Source of the DNA: Ornithinibacillus halotolerans | Lineage (GTDB): Bacteria > Bacillota > Bacilli > Bacillales > Amphibacillaceae | Length of the DNA: 64,000 nt | Assembly (NCBI RefSeq): GCF_014637405.1 | Contig: NZ_BMEY01000012.1 | Span: 38,886 to 102,885, forward strand | Direction: 5' to 3' | Shown: piece after piece, positions 23,206-32,667 of the stretch | Position numbering within the stretch: position 1 is the first letter of the stretch | Layout of the letters: each line of letters starts with the position of its first letter | Position numbers and translations under genes: made by a program | Notes under the pieces: generated by a model | What the model was told of the DNA's origin: nothing | Databases searched by the model: none | Seen by the model: only the letters and a program-made list of their open reading frames with translations

Positions 23206-23901
23206 CTACATCTCTAAATACTTTGTCTCTAATTCAATCTCTTTTACCTTATTGTCAAAATAAACGTGATAAGCCTTGGCGTTAGGTCTTGAACTAACAA
23301 TCTCGGTCAATTCTAAATCGTGAAAGTGAAGTGCAACCCCATCGTCAGTAGCATATCCAGATTGAATCAAGCCATCAGCTATTAATTGCTGAAAAGCAGG
23401 TCTGCGAATCACCTCTCCATCATAATGAGGACAATTACTTCCTTTTAAGAAACCTAAACAATGTATTGGTTCTAACCGATCGCCATATGAATCAGTAACA
23501 CCTTCTTCGAACCAACAAATGGAACCTGCACTTATTCCTGCTAATATTGTGCCTTGCTCCCAAGCCTTTCTTAGGATCGTATCAACACCCCATTCCTTCC
23601 ACAAAGCTAGTAAATTCCTTGTATTTCCACCACCGACATAGATAATATCTTTTTCTAATAAAAAGCTCTCTAGGTCTCTAGTTGGTGGTTTAAATAGAGA
23701 TAAGTGAGATGGTTGGCAGTTCTCTTTCCGAAAGAATACATAAAATCTCGTGATGTAATTATCGGAGTCTCCACTTGCTGTTGGAATAAAGCAGATTTTG
23801 GGATTCTCATTTTTGGATTGGGAGAGAATATATCTATCTAGTAAAGGGTTCTCAGGTTCCATAGAAAATCCACCACCACCCATGGCAATGATTTGTCGCA
23901 T
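23206..23901 (-). CDS. Peptidase E-like serine peptidase (family S51)
   Basis: 231 residues. N-terminal IIAMGGGGFSMEPENPLLD, IYVGGGNTRNLLALWKEWG, and the nucleophile elbow GISAGSICWFE with Ser in GISAGS, as in peptidase E/cyanophycinase-type enzymes. His in CPHYDGEVIRRP likely completes the site. Full length for the YgaJ-type group. Cytosolic; aspartyl-dipeptide hydrolysis is the classical family activity. RBS AAGGAGG. Confidence 0.9.
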   Translation of the reverse strand: MRQIIAMGGGGFSMEPENPLLDRYILSQSKNENPKICFIPTASGDSDNYITRFYVFFRKENCQPSHLSLFKPPTRDLESFLLEKDIIYVGGGNTRNLLALWKEWGVDTILRKAWEQGTILAGISAGSICWFEEGVTDSYGDRLEPIHCLGFLKGSNCPHYDGEVIRRPAFQQLIADGLIQSGYATDDGVALHFHDLELTEIVSSRPNAKAYHVYFDNKVKEIELETKYLEM

Positions 23902-23950
23902 AAATTACCTCCTTTGTCCACTCAACTTCTATAAATTACAATGTAAATCT

Positions 23951-24316
23951 TTACGTCCCGGTTCTTTCTAGTTCCATGCGAATGTTCCTATGATCTTCTT
24001 TTGAATAAGGATAAAGTGTTGTAGCGATTATTGCAATAATGACAAAGATGCCAGGTGCGACTGCCATTGTCCATTGTATCGTTGTCATTGTAGTTGCATT
24101 TTGAATCTCGTTAGCAACATAGCCTGAGAATTCTAGAATCAATCCAATAAGGAAGATAGCGATCGAGTTTGTTATTTTCATAAAGAAAGTCATAAGCCCT
24201 GCATATAGTCCTTCACGCCGTGCACCTGTTTGATATTCATTTATATCGACAACATCTGGTAGCATTGTCCAAGGAAGAACATGTGTGGAAAAGGCACCAT
24301 TTATAGATTCTCCGTC
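23951..24316 (-). pseudogene. 5'-truncated GPH/MFS_2-type sugar transporter
   Basis: Only the C-terminal quarter remains. In-frame similarity extends upstream of the apparent ATG 24265 (residues GAFSTHVLPWTMLPDVVDIN, the conserved PW-MLPD-VD block of GPH transporters) to about 24316, where a TAA closes the frame. About 120 residues remain of an expected 440-460; three helices are left. The missing part abuts repeat array B, so deletion and array formation may be linked. Confidence 0.75.
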
Positions 24317-24394
24317 TTATTTTTTTGATTTTACTTAAAATTATATCTTTTATGAAAATATGTCAAGGAGGGAAGGGGAGTGGAGGTGGGGGAT

Positions 24395-25150
24395 GAGGGA
24401 ATGAATGCCCTTAGCGGAGTTTTGGAGATTGCAACAGTCACTCATTGCTCTGACTGAATGCCCTTAGCGGAGAAATTAAGGTAGCAACGGTCACTCATCG
24501 CTTTGATGAGTGACTGTAGCGGAGAAATTAAGGTTGCAACAGTCACTCATTTCCCTAATGAATGCCCATAGCGGAGAAATTAAGGTAGCAACGGTCACTC
24601 ATCGCCCTGATGAATGACGGTTGCGAAGAAATTAAGGTAGCAACGGTCACTCATCGCGCTGATGAATGCCCGTAGCGGAAATTTTAAGGCTGTAACGGTC
24701 ACTCATCACCCTGATGAATGCCCATAGCGAAGAAATTAAGGTAGCAACGGTCACTCATTGCCTTGATGAGTGCCCATAGCGGAGAAATTAAGGTTGCAAC
24801 AGTCACTCATTTCCCTAATGAATGCCCATAGCGGAGAAATTAAGGTTGCAACAGTCACTCATTTCCCTAATGAATGCCCATAGCGGAGAAATTAAGGTAG
24901 CAACGGTCACTCATTGCCTTGATGAGTGCCCATAGCGGAGTATTTAAGGCTGTAACGGTCACTCATCGCCTTGATGAGTGCCCATAGCGGAGAAATTAAG
25001 GTAGCAACGGTCACTCCTCGCCTTGATGAATGCCCATAGCGGAGAATTTGAGGTAGCAACGGTCACTCATTCCAAACATGAGCGCCCGTAGCCTAATTTA
25101 AAAGATTAATAAAGTCACTCATCACCCCCATGAGAAGTCTTTAGCTATAA
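24395..25150. repeat. Tandem array B: about 14 units of 52-53 bp
   Basis: Unit core GCAACGGTCACTCAT-n8-GATGAGTGCCCATAGCGG-AGAAATTAAGGTA, period measured at 53, 52 and 52 bp between starts 24431, 24484, 24536 and 24588. Most units carry a TCACTCAT / ATGARTGC hairpin. Two adjacent units near 24795-24895 are almost identical to each other and to one at 24531, indicating recent copying. It fills the gap between the transporter remnant and the DUF1048 gene. The hairpin core is shared with array D. Confidence 0.92.
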
Positions 25151-25212
25151 TTATAGGTAGAACCGGAACACTAGCTCCTCTTCTAAATTTGAATAATCAC
25201 CCTAAAACAAAA

Positions 25213-25238
25213 AAAGTGACCCATTACTAAGTCACTTT
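25213..25238 (-). terminator. Terminator of the PadR/DUF1048 operon
   Basis: AAAGTGAC / GTCACTTT stem, 10-nt loop; on the minus strand it is followed by a T run (A-tract 25208-25215 on the plus strand). Confidence 0.8.
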
Positions 25239-25260
25239 ATGTTCATACTATTAATATAAT

Positions 25261-25599
25261 TTACTTGTAATTTATTTTATTGTTTAACTTCTCACGGTAT
25301 TTATCCATCCACGTATTCGTATCCTTAACTAGTTCGTCACAGAATGCAGCTACATTTTCACCTGTTAGATCAGTTACTTTCTTGCCACTGGCTGCACCTT
25401 CCTCAAACAGTTCAAGAATACTGCTGAAAATACGCTTGATATCTTTCCATTCAGAAAGACCACTTGTTGTCCACATATATTTTTTGATCGCATCATATGC
25501 ATTGCTGTATTCACTTGGAAGTTCCTTCGCACGTGCTTCCATTGCTTTCCATTCACGCTTTTCCTCTAGGCTACCTATTAATTTCTCAAAAATACTCAT
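25261..25599 (-). CDS. DUF1048 family protein
   Basis: 112 residues starting at ATG 25599 (AAAGGAG upstream): [57 protein letters not shown]. This is the standard length and sequence pattern of DUF1048, small helical proteins almost always encoded beside a PadR regulator. Function unknown; partner of the PadR gene with a 1-bp gap. Confidence 0.88.
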   Translation of the reverse strand: MSIFEKLIGSLEEKREWKAMEARAKELPSEYSNAYDAIKKYMWTTSGLSEWKDIKRIFSSILELFEEGAASGKKVTDLTGENVAAFCDELVKDTNTWMDKYREKLNNKINYK

Positions 25600-25600
25600 A

Positions 25601-25939
25601 CTAATTCTCCTTTTTCTCCGTTTTTGTTTTGAGTTCATTAATTTTGCTGGAAACGAATTCCCATTTTTTCCAAAAGAGTTCGAGTTCTTTTTGACCATCA
25701 GCATTAAGTGTGTAAAATTTTCTCGGTGGCCCCATACTTGAACGTTTTTTCTCGATGTTTACTAAATTATTTTTCTCCAGACGCATCGTAATGGTGTATA
25801 CGGTACCTTCAACTACATCAGTGAATCCAAGTGCTCGCAATTGTTGTGTAATTTCATAACCATACGTTTCTCCGCGGCTAATTATTTCAAGTACACAACC
25901 TTCAAGCACCCCTTTTAGCATTTCTGTAATATTATCCAA
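25601..25939 (-). CDS. PadR-family transcriptional regulator
   Basis: 112 residues. TTG 25939 chosen because GGAGG lies 7 bp upstream; the open frame extends further without an RBS. The winged helix has [46 protein letters not shown] and [17 protein letters not shown], the PadR/YwpQ hallmark. It heads the operon with DUF1048; a perfect 16-bp dyad upstream is its likely operator. Ligand unknown, often a drug-like compound. Confidence 0.92.
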   Translation of the reverse strand: MDNITEMLKGVLEGCVLEIISRGETYGYEITQQLRALGFTDVVEGTVYTITMRLEKNNLVNIEKKRSSMGPPRKFYTLNADGQKELELFWKKWEFVSSKINELKTKTEKKEN

Positions 25940-25992
25940 GTTTGTTCCTCCATTTTGTATTGTGGTGATTAGTATATGCAATTTTATTTTAT

Positions 25993-26038
25993 GCTACTCT
26001 GTAATACTTATTACCACTATATAGTATTACAGAGTAGC
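25993..26038. promoter_or_regulatory. Operator of the PadR/DUF1048 operon
   Basis: Perfect 16-bp inverted repeat GCTACTCTGTAATACT-n14-AGTATTACAGAGTAGC, 54 bp upstream of the PadR start. Position and exact symmetry fit a PadR autoregulatory site. Confidence 0.75.
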
Positions 26039-26194
26039 GAATATTGTCAAGGGTAATTTAGAATAGAGGGCAAATATTGGCACCCTTAAATTAGGGATGA
26101 GTGCAGTCGGTGAAGATGACGACATATGTGGGATCTTTGATAAGGGGGAAATTCTTGCTTTCATGAAATAGAAAAAAAGCAGCGAGATAAAGAA

Positions 26195-28471
26195 CTAATT
26201 CTCTATCCCGCGTTTAATCGTGTAATGTTGCCATTCATATGGTAGTAATGCTTGGTACTTTTGTTGTAAAAAACGATCATCCACTAGTGCGATGATGCCA
26301 GTGTCTGTATCGGAACGAATGAGTCTTCCACCAGCTTGAAGTACTTTATTCATGCCAGGATATACATATGCATAATCAAATCCATTTTTACCAACTGATT
26401 GGAAGTAGTCTTTCATTATATTTCTTTCAAAACCGATTTGGGGCATGCCAACTCCTACTACGATAACCCCTTCCAATCGGTCTCCTTTTAAATCGACACC
26501 TTCGGAAAAAATTCCACCGAGTACAGCAAAACCTACTAATCTATTCGGTAGATTTGATTCAAATGCTGCTAAGAATTCTTCTCTTTCTTCTTCCGACATA
26601 CCAACATCTTGAATCATTGTGCGAACATCTGGGTAATGTTCCATAAATTGTTCGTACGCATCACGCATATATTGGTAGGAAGGGAAGAAAATGAGGAAAT
26701 TGCCATCTTTTTTGTCTAACACATCTTTGAAGAAATGTACCATTGGTAGCAGTGTGTTTTCTCGATCACGATATCTAGTTGATAACGGACGGATAATAAC
26801 TTCTGCATGTTCTCGTTTAAAAGGGGAAGGGATGGAAATACCATAGTCGTCATCTTGGCCTCCTAGTAATGATTTATAATAATCAGCAGGAATTAATGTT
26901 GCTGAAAAGAATACTCTCGCTCTAAATCCTTTTCCCATCTTCATAATTTGCTCAGAAGGGTCTAAGCAAAATAATTTCATCTTTACTTCACTCTTGTGTA
27001 CTTCGATATAAGTTACAAATTGTTCATTGTAAAATTTAGCAATCTTTACAAAGGTTTGAGCAGAAAAATACGTATCTAGCAATAATTCGTTATCGTGTTG
27101 GACAAGTTCAACTTCGGCTTCCGTAATAAATACTTCTAGTAAATCGATTATTTCTTCATCTAATTCTTTTCGTAAATATTCCTCCGATTTTTTTACTGTA
27201 AGTAAGTAATCATTAATTGCTTTAGCGGCTGTTGCAAGGGAGCCTGTTTTAAACTCTCGCTTAACTTGTAAGAAGTTTGATTTATAAATTTCAGCTGAAT
27301 ACATTTCTCTAGCACGGTCTACTAAGTTATGTGCCTCGTCTACTAGAATAGCGGTTTTCCTTTTCTGTTCTTCCATTAATCGCTTCAAAGATACTCTCGG
27401 ATCGAAAATATAATTATAATCACAAATAACGACATCCGCGACATAGGCTAATTCAATCGAAAACTCAAATGGACAAACCCGATGTTTTCTCGCATATAGT
27501 TCAATGACACTTCGATTCATTAACTTTTCATTCGTTAAAATATCAATAATTGCATCATTAATCCGATCGTAAAACCCGTTGGCAAATGGACAATCAATAC
27601 TTGTACAAATCGGTTTCTCTTGAAAGCAAATTTTATCCTTAGCAGTTAATGTTAGAACATGAATATCAAGCCCTTGTTCAATTAATAATCGAAAGGCATC
27701 CTCTGCAGCAGTTCTTGTAATCGTTTTTGCCGTTAAATAAAATAATTTATCCAATTTGCCTTCACCTATAGCTTTTACAGCAGGGAAAATAGTGGAGATT
27801 GTTTTCCCAATACCAGTAGAAGCGTTAGCGAACAACACTTTTTTATCGACGATCGTTTTATAGACTGTTCCCGCTAGTTTACGTTGGCCTTCTCGATAGG
27901 TTGAAAATGGGAATTCAAGTGCTTTACTCGTTTCATTTCGTTTGTTTTTATGTTTAAGCAATACTTTTAAAAATCTAGCATATTCTTCAACTACTTGATC
28001 AACGAAAGACTTCATTTCAGCAAATGACATTACCCGTTGAAATTGCTTTTGTTCTTCTGTTTTTACTTGTACATAAGTAAGTTGTATGGTCACTTCTTGT
28101 AAATCGTTGTCTAAGGCGTAAATATATCCATAAAAAATAGCCTGTGCCCAGTGAACAGGATGTGTATCTTCATGTATGTCATCGATAGGATGAACAGTAG
28201 ACTTAATCTCATCTATAGTGATAGAATCACCATCTTTAAGGAGCCCATCACATCGGCCGTCTACACGAATGACAAAATCTTCATATAGAATTTTCGTCTC
28301 AACGAATACTTCTTTTTCATCTTGTTCCCGATATCCTTTTTGGATTGCTTGATGAATTCTAGTTCCTTCTGTCATCGTAGAAGCGGTACGAAAACCAGAC
28401 TCAATACTTCCACTTCGATACACATATTCTACTAAATTTCTAACTGAGATTCTCACAGTATTTATCATCAT
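26195..28471 (-). CDS. XPD/DinG-like DNA helicase fused to a Cas4-type nuclease domain
   Basis: 758 residues. Residues about 5-190 form a PD-(D/E)xK domain (RVDGRCDGLL ... ITIDEIKST). The helicase follows with Walker A ASTGIGKT, four iron-sulfur-type Cys (DKICF, KPICT, DCPFA, HRVCP), DEAH box VDEAHNLVD, a motif V-like VGVGMPQ segment and motif VI QAGGRLIRSD. This is a 5'-3' superfamily 2 Rad3/XPD architecture. RBS AGGTGA; ATG 28468 is an equally likely start. It stands alone, not in a CRISPR locus; a DNA-repair role is likely. Confidence 0.9.
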   Translation of the reverse strand: MMINTVRISVRNLVEYVYRSGSIESGFRTASTMTEGTRIHQAIQKGYREQDEKEVFVETKILYEDFVIRVDGRCDGLLKDGDSITIDEIKSTVHPIDDIHEDTHPVHWAQAIFYGYIYALDNDLQEVTIQLTYVQVKTEEQKQFQRVMSFAEMKSFVDQVVEEYARFLKVLLKHKNKRNETSKALEFPFSTYREGQRKLAGTVYKTIVDKKVLFANASTGIGKTISTIFPAVKAIGEGKLDKLFYLTAKTITRTAAEDAFRLLIEQGLDIHVLTLTAKDKICFQEKPICTSIDCPFANGFYDRINDAIIDILTNEKLMNRSVIELYARKHRVCPFEFSIELAYVADVVICDYNYIFDPRVSLKRLMEEQKRKTAILVDEAHNLVDRAREMYSAEIYKSNFLQVKREFKTGSLATAAKAINDYLLTVKKSEEYLRKELDEEIIDLLEVFITEAEVELVQHDNELLLDTYFSAQTFVKIAKFYNEQFVTYIEVHKSEVKMKLFCLDPSEQIMKMGKGFRARVFFSATLIPADYYKSLLGGQDDDYGISIPSPFKREHAEVIIRPLSTRYRDRENTLLPMVHFFKDVLDKKDGNFLIFFPSYQYMRDAYEQFMEHYPDVRTMIQDVGMSEEEREEFLAAFESNLPNRLVGFAVLGGIFSEGVDLKGDRLEGVIVVGVGMPQIGFERNIMKDYFQSVGKNGFDYAYVYPGMNKVLQAGGRLIRSDTDTGIIALVDDRFLQQKYQALLPYEWQHYTIKRGIEN

Positions 28472-28527
28472 ATCACCTATTCAGAAGGGGGGAACAGAAT
28501 CATTGTCCCATTAGGTAGTTTTAAATC

Positions 28528-28817
28528 TTAACTTCTAAATAAAAGCCCTTCTTCTTCTAATAATTTTTTCATTGTTGGTATGGATGCTGGTCCAATACCA
28601 TGGATCTTTAATATTTCTTTTTCCGTATGCTCAGAGAGCTTTTGTAACGTATGAATACCATTTTGGATTACCGCATTTCTCGCGGGTGAGCTTAATTTTG
28701 ATAAAAAACCACTTTCTGGCTTAATTTCTTTATCACAAGTTGGGCAACTAGGACAATCACTACTTTTGTATACTTATTTCCTCGTTCACAAATTCTTAAG
28801 CTTTTTTCTACTTTCAT
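28528..28817 (-). pseudogene. Frameshifted RNA polymerase alpha-CTD-like/HhH zinc protein
   Basis: The frame from ATG 28817 gives MKVEKSLRICERGNKYTK and then loses similarity. One base shift near 28769-28770 restores KSSDCPSCPTCDKEIKPESG and the full HhH domain ARNAVIQNGIHTLQKLSEHT, EKEILKIHGIGPASIPTMKK, ending at TAA 28528-28530. The family is a short zinc-knuckle protein with an alpha-CTD-like helix-hairpin-helix domain. A missing base (TATAC for TAT-nAC) explains the break. Real mutation or sequencing error cannot be told apart here. Confidence 0.75.
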
Positions 28818-29056
28818 GATAATACCCCAACGAATATCTGTTCTCAATATATCATATTTATTGCTAGAATTGCATAGTTCCTTCTGAATTACTAATTGCT
28901 CAACAAACTCATTCGACATGATTCTATTATTTCCGAGGAAATAAACTTGTATAAATGGTTGATAGGATGTTTTCCCTGCAAATTAAAGGATTTTTCAACT
29001 TTCTAGCGAATTAACATAGTAGGAAATAATTGTTATTGGAAGATAGGAGGGATTAT

Positions 29057-30049
29057 ATGATACGCCCTAATGATACATTAACACAAAGAGAAAGGGATGC
29101 TTTATTAGCACAATTAAATGAAGAGCAACGAAAGTTTGTTCATGAGTTGTTAAAAAGGGGTAAGAGAACAGCTTTTGCAAATGTATTAGCAAAGGAAAAG
29201 GCGGGAGTACTTGCTGATGGAAATATGGAGATAGTTGCTGATCAATGGGAGCTTATGGATTATTTAGATGCTGGTCCAAATTGGCAACAAAATTCACAGC
29301 TTTATTGTGAATGTGGAAGGCCTTTACGTTATCAATATGTTGTTCAAAATAATGTAACGGGCGAGATAAAGAGGTTTGGGATGACGCATTTTCAAGAGCA
29401 TACGGGTATTTCGCCTCAGTTAGCGAGAGAAATTGTGAAAGGTATTGAGCGAATTGATTATGAACTTGATGAGATATTACAGAAGTTTTCTTATGGTTGG
29501 TCTCTTACCGATGTTGGACTAGTATCCATCCCAAAAGAGATAGAACTTCCTAGAGATATCGGGGAACAATTAAATTTAGAGTTGCCGTTATTAGATAGGC
29601 AAGTTAATAGAGTGAAACAGAGAATTGCTGATTATTGGAAGGAAAAGAAGAGAAAGCGCGTGGAGGAACTTCTTCGCGAAGAGGTGATTCATAAAGAACA
29701 AAGGGAGTTAGTGTATGCGAAACAAAAAGAATTTGTTGTTGAGAAATTAAGAAATAAATCCCAACAACTTGCTTCCATTAGTTCACTTAAGCGGGAATTA
29801 ATTGTTGCTACTTTTGTATTTTTAGAAAATTTAACGGATCCGGAGTTTTTAGCAAGTGATGTATGTAAAGACCTGATTGAAAATCATGGTGCATCTACAG
29901 AGCGTTTTTCGAGTGGTCGGTACAAGATATTTCCCGATGTATGCACGTTGTTAGAAAATCTCGTTTCTGAGGGAATTTTGGAATTTATTGAGAAGCGGGA
30001 TGTGGTTGATCGTCTGTATCGGATTAGAGGGGCAGAGGTATCTACCTAA
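29057..30049 (+). CDS. DUF3895-type conserved protein
   Basis: 330 residues; ATG 29057 behind AGGAGGG. N-terminal LTQRERDALLAQLNEEQRKF, a central LYCECGRPLRYQYVVQN with RFGMTHFQEHTGI (a Cys/His-rich recognition element), a basic coiled segment (about 190-240), and a C-terminal winged-helix-like part (LENLVSEGILEFIEKRDVVD RLYRI). I believe the C-terminal part is DUF3895, known from Bacillus, function unknown. DNA binding is plausible. Confidence 0.65.
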   Translation: MIRPNDTLTQRERDALLAQLNEEQRKFVHELLKRGKRTAFANVLAKEKAGVLADGNMEIVADQWELMDYLDAGPNWQQNSQLYCECGRPLRYQYVVQNNVTGEIKRFGMTHFQEHTGISPQLAREIVKGIERIDYELDEILQKFSYGWSLTDVGLVSIPKEIELPRDIGEQLNLELPLLDRQVNRVKQRIADYWKEKKRKRVEELLREEVIHKEQRELVYAKQKEFVVEKLRNKSQQLASISSLKRELIVATFVFLENLTDPEFLASDVCKDLIENHGASTERFSSGRYKIFPDVCTLLENLVSEGILEFIEKRDVVDRLYRIRGAEVST

Positions 30050-30060
30050 TAATAACAAAA

Positions 30061-30100
30061 AACACCCTTCATTCCTATATTAGGTGAAGGGTGCTGTTTT
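30061..30100 (+). terminator. Terminator after the DUF3895-type gene
   Basis: CACCCTTCA / TGAAGGGTG stem, 13-nt loop, CTGTTTTT tail. Confidence 0.8.
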
Positions 30101-30119
30101 TGGATCATTATGTTTCTTC

Positions 30120-30566
30120 TTATTCTTTATTCTTACTTTCTTCCCAAAGGCGGATTCGCTCTTCATGGCTAACTACCTCATGTATTTGATGTAGCATCCA
30201 AACGTAGCCGAAGGGGTCCATAAATATAGCATTGGAAATACCGTAGTCAGGCATATCTGTAACCGGCTGTACTTCGGTACAACCTGCATTGATTGCTTTT
30301 GTGTATGTTTCTTTAATGTCTGGAACAGCGATGTTAAACCACATTGTTTTAGGATCATCAGTAGTTGGTGCAATCAGCTGATACTCTGGATTCTCATCTA
30401 ACATATGTAAACGTACACCGTAAAGTGTAAACACAGCTTCATTAGTGCCTTTTGGAAGATCAGAAACTTCGACACGTTCAATGCTGTCAAAAATCGTTTC
30501 ATATAGATTTAATGCTTTCAAGCTATCTTCGACGACAAAATCAATTTCTACACCTACAATAGACAT
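30120..30566 (-). CDS. VOC-fold (glyoxalase/PhnB-like) protein
   Basis: 148 residues with two betaalphabetabetabeta modules: VEIDFVVEDSLKALNLYETI at the start, VRLHMLDENPEY, WFNIAVPDIKETYTKAINAG and IFMDPFGYVWMLHQIHE at the end. This resembles PhnB/YxaF-like members of the vicinal-oxygen-chelate superfamily. Metal ligands are not all obvious. RBS AAAGGAG. Substrate unknown; cytosolic. Confidence 0.85.
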   Translation of the reverse strand: MSIVGVEIDFVVEDSLKALNLYETIFDSIERVEVSDLPKGTNEAVFTLYGVRLHMLDENPEYQLIAPTTDDPKTMWFNIAVPDIKETYTKAINAGCTEVQPVTDMPDYGISNAIFMDPFGYVWMLHQIHEVVSHEERIRLWEESKNKE

Positions 30567-30743
30567 GTTTAAATTCTCCTTTTATGTATATTACTTTTCA
30601 ATATAGCTTTTACTAATTTCATTCATTATATCACACGGAGTAGGGAAAAGCTGAAGACTAAAGAATGGCCAGTTACTAGCTTAACGGCCCACTCCATACG
30701 ATGATACTATTGGACAAGTCTCTTTTTTCATTGATAAGGAATT

Positions 30744-31160
30744 TTACCCAATTCTTATTTGGGGATTTTCAGTTAATAATTGATCTATTAATTCTTGTTC
30801 ATTCTTAGGAGATATGAGGATGAGGTTATAATTGCTATACATGATTTCTAATCGGTCGATGGATAAAGCTGGTGCTGCTAATGGATGCTTTACTTTAGTG
30901 ATTTTCGTGATATCTTCAACTTTTATTTTCTTTTTAAACGGACCAGAACGAATAGTTAATTTAGAATCCTTAATTGTATAACCAGTGTTAAACCAAGTCC
31001 ATAATAATAGAACGGTAATTAAAAGTAGAAATATTTTTCCTAAAATACTTCCCACACTACTAGGAACTTCTATTCTATAAAAGGCTACAAATATAGTAGC
31101 TAGGATAGAACCCCAAATGATAATAAAAAATAAAACATCTTTTTTAGAGGGAAAATACAA
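30744..31160 (-). CDS. Bacterial PH-domain membrane protein (bPH_4/DUF1200, SunI-like family)
   Basis: 138 residues. TTG 31160 follows GAGGTGG at 6 bp and gives the family-typical start YFPSKKD. Two N-terminal helices precede the PH-like beta domain GYTIKDSKLTIRSGPFKKKI, HPLAAPALSIDRLEIMYSNY, ILISPKNEQELIDQLL. The family includes the sublancin immunity protein SunI and B. subtilis YyaB. No bacteriocin gene is nearby, so an immunity role is only a possibility. Confidence 0.82.
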   Translation of the reverse strand: MYFPSKKDVLFFIIIWGSILATIFVAFYRIEVPSSVGSILGKIFLLLITVLLLWTWFNTGYTIKDSKLTIRSGPFKKKIKVEDITKITKVKHPLAAPALSIDRLEIMYSNYNLILISPKNEQELIDQLLTENPQIRIG

Positions 31161-31188
31161 TTGAACCACCTCACTTTTTATTCAGTAC

Positions 31189-31446
31189 CTAAAGAACGAC
31201 AATTCGATTCCCACATCTTCTACAGTGGTGAATATTGTTTTTAGCATAATGTAAGCGGTCTAGATTCTCGAAGCTATGGCAATGAGGACATCGTAATTTC
31301 TTTTTATCTAATATGATGTAGGAAATCAAACATATACCAGTAAAGATGAGCAAAAACTTGTAGTAAATCCCAGCAACGAAGCTCACTCCAAACAGGACAC
31401 CAAGGAGCATGCCAAGGTTAACATGATTTCGTGAAATATGATCCAT
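31189..31446 (-). CDS. Small membrane protein with C-terminal zinc ribbon
   Basis: 85 residues from ATG 31446 (GGAGG 6 bp upstream). Two adjacent helices (residues about 10-48) precede CPHCHSF...NNIHHCRRCGNRIV, a two-CxxC zinc ribbon. It is 29 bp upstream of the PH-domain gene, same strand, probably one operon with the 43-residue gene at 31491. Function unknown. Confidence 0.75.
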   Translation of the reverse strand: MDHISRNHVNLGMLLGVLFGVSFVAGIYYKFLLIFTGICLISYIILDKKKLRCPHCHSFENLDRLHYAKNNIHHCRRCGNRIVVL

Positions 31447-31490
31447 AACAAGCCTCCAATCTAGAATTGTTGTGCTAGTTAGGTGGTACA

Positions 31491-31622
31491 TCACTTCCTT
31501 AAAACCCACCAAATAACAATTACTAATCCAACTATAATTAGTCCTATGTGTACATACCAATAATCAATAAATAATTCCCACTGTAGTTTTTGGATTTCTT
31601 TTAACCGATCGAAGTAAGTCAT
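31491..31622 (-). CDS. 43-residue single-helix membrane protein
   Basis: ATG 31622 behind AAAGGAGC. The N-terminus is amphipathic (TYFDRLKEIQKLQWELFIDYW) in two pieces of charge and aromatic residues, then one transmembrane helix rich in Ile/Val/Gly, ending WWVLRK. It lies 44 bp upstream of the zinc-ribbon membrane gene, on the same strand, and is likely its operon leader. Short enough to be missed by length filters. Unknown function. Confidence 0.65.
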   Translation of the reverse strand: MTYFDRLKEIQKLQWELFIDYWYVHIGLIIVGLVIVIWWVLRK

Positions 31623-31830
31623 TATTTGCTCCTTTGAACCTTTTTCTCTAGTTATATTTATCCATACGATTAAGGTTTATAAAATGTTTCGGAAAAAGAT
31701 AAAGATTATTCAAAATATATTTCCCTGAATTTTGACTTGCATTTTTCCCTACCAAAAATCAATGGTATGATTTAATGGATTGAAAGTGATCCAAATTAGA
31801 TATGTTGTCTTTATATAATAGATTTTGTAC

Positions 31831-32526
31831 TCAAGTAACTTTGTAATTACTATTAGCCACGAAAAATTCAAGTTCATCATCTACACCTAAAGTAATGTTA
31901 GTATCAAGAGTTATTTTCATAGAAAAAATTTCAGATTTCTTTTCTGAGAATAACCATCTTCTACCAGTTCCTGTTAATAGAATAAAAACACCATTCTTTT
32001 GATCTTGCATAAAGCTTAAGGAAGAATTCGTAATGGGATCATTATCTCTTTCATAGATGTTGAATTCCTTTAATAATTCTCCAACCTTTGGCGCATCTTT
32101 TACTACTAAACCAATTTCACTGATGTTTAGCATGTGACGAATGGAAAAAGGAGAATTGCTTTTGGGATTCTCTTTAGTCCGGGTAATAAGTTCAACGATA
32201 TTACCTGAAGGATCTTCAAAATAACACGCATATGCTTGCCAAAAGGAAAAATATGCTTCATCATCATCATCTTCTAATAAGAGATTAACCTTTCCTTTTA
32301 GCCATGCTTTAGCTTCTTGGAATAGATTAGAGGGTATATTAATTGCGAAATGGTAATATGGGTTTCTTTTAACATTTTTCGATGTGAATTCTAGTTGACT
32401 GGAGCCAACCCCAATTCGAAAACTATGATCATCTTCGGCAATTAAAGGAAATCCTAACGTTTCTATGTAAAAAGTTCTCATTTTACTCAAATTATTAGAT
32501 TGCAGCGTTAATAATTGAATTTCCAT
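31831..32526 (-). CDS. Two-module VOC-family protein (glyoxalase/bleomycin-resistance-like)
   Basis: 231 residues; ATG 32526 follows AGGAAG. The first module (QLLTLQSNNLSKMRTFYIET, LGFPLIAEDDHSF, YACYFEDPSGNIVELITR) is a full VOC unit. The second (ISEIGLVVKDAPKVGELLKE) is more diverged and lacks the closing DP.GN motif. Related Bacillus proteins are annotated as VOC or catechol-dioxygenase-like. Monocistronic, substrate unknown. Confidence 0.82.
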   Translation of the reverse strand: MEIQLLTLQSNNLSKMRTFYIETLGFPLIAEDDHSFRIGVGSSQLEFTSKNVKRNPYYHFAINIPSNLFQEAKAWLKGKVNLLLEDDDDEAYFSFWQAYACYFEDPSGNIVELITRTKENPKSNSPFSIRHMLNISEIGLVVKDAPKVGELLKEFNIYERDNDPITNSSLSFMQDQKNGVFILLTGTGRRWLFSEKKSEIFSMKITLDTNITLGVDDELEFFVANSNYKVT

Positions 32527-32667
32527 TTTATCCACTTCCTTTGTGTATTTTTATTTATTGTTATTTTAGTATAATATTAAGTTCTGATAATTTAAAATAC
32601 TATTATCCTATTGGTAGCTATAAGAATTAGTTATCATCAATAGTTTTTGTAACTAGGGAGTAAACAA

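Noticed and set aside
30744..31622. Bacteriocin-immunity cassette around the SunI-like PH protein
   Set aside because: No precursor peptide, glycosyltransferase or dedicated exporter gene is adjacent; the two small membrane genes do not resemble bacteriocins.
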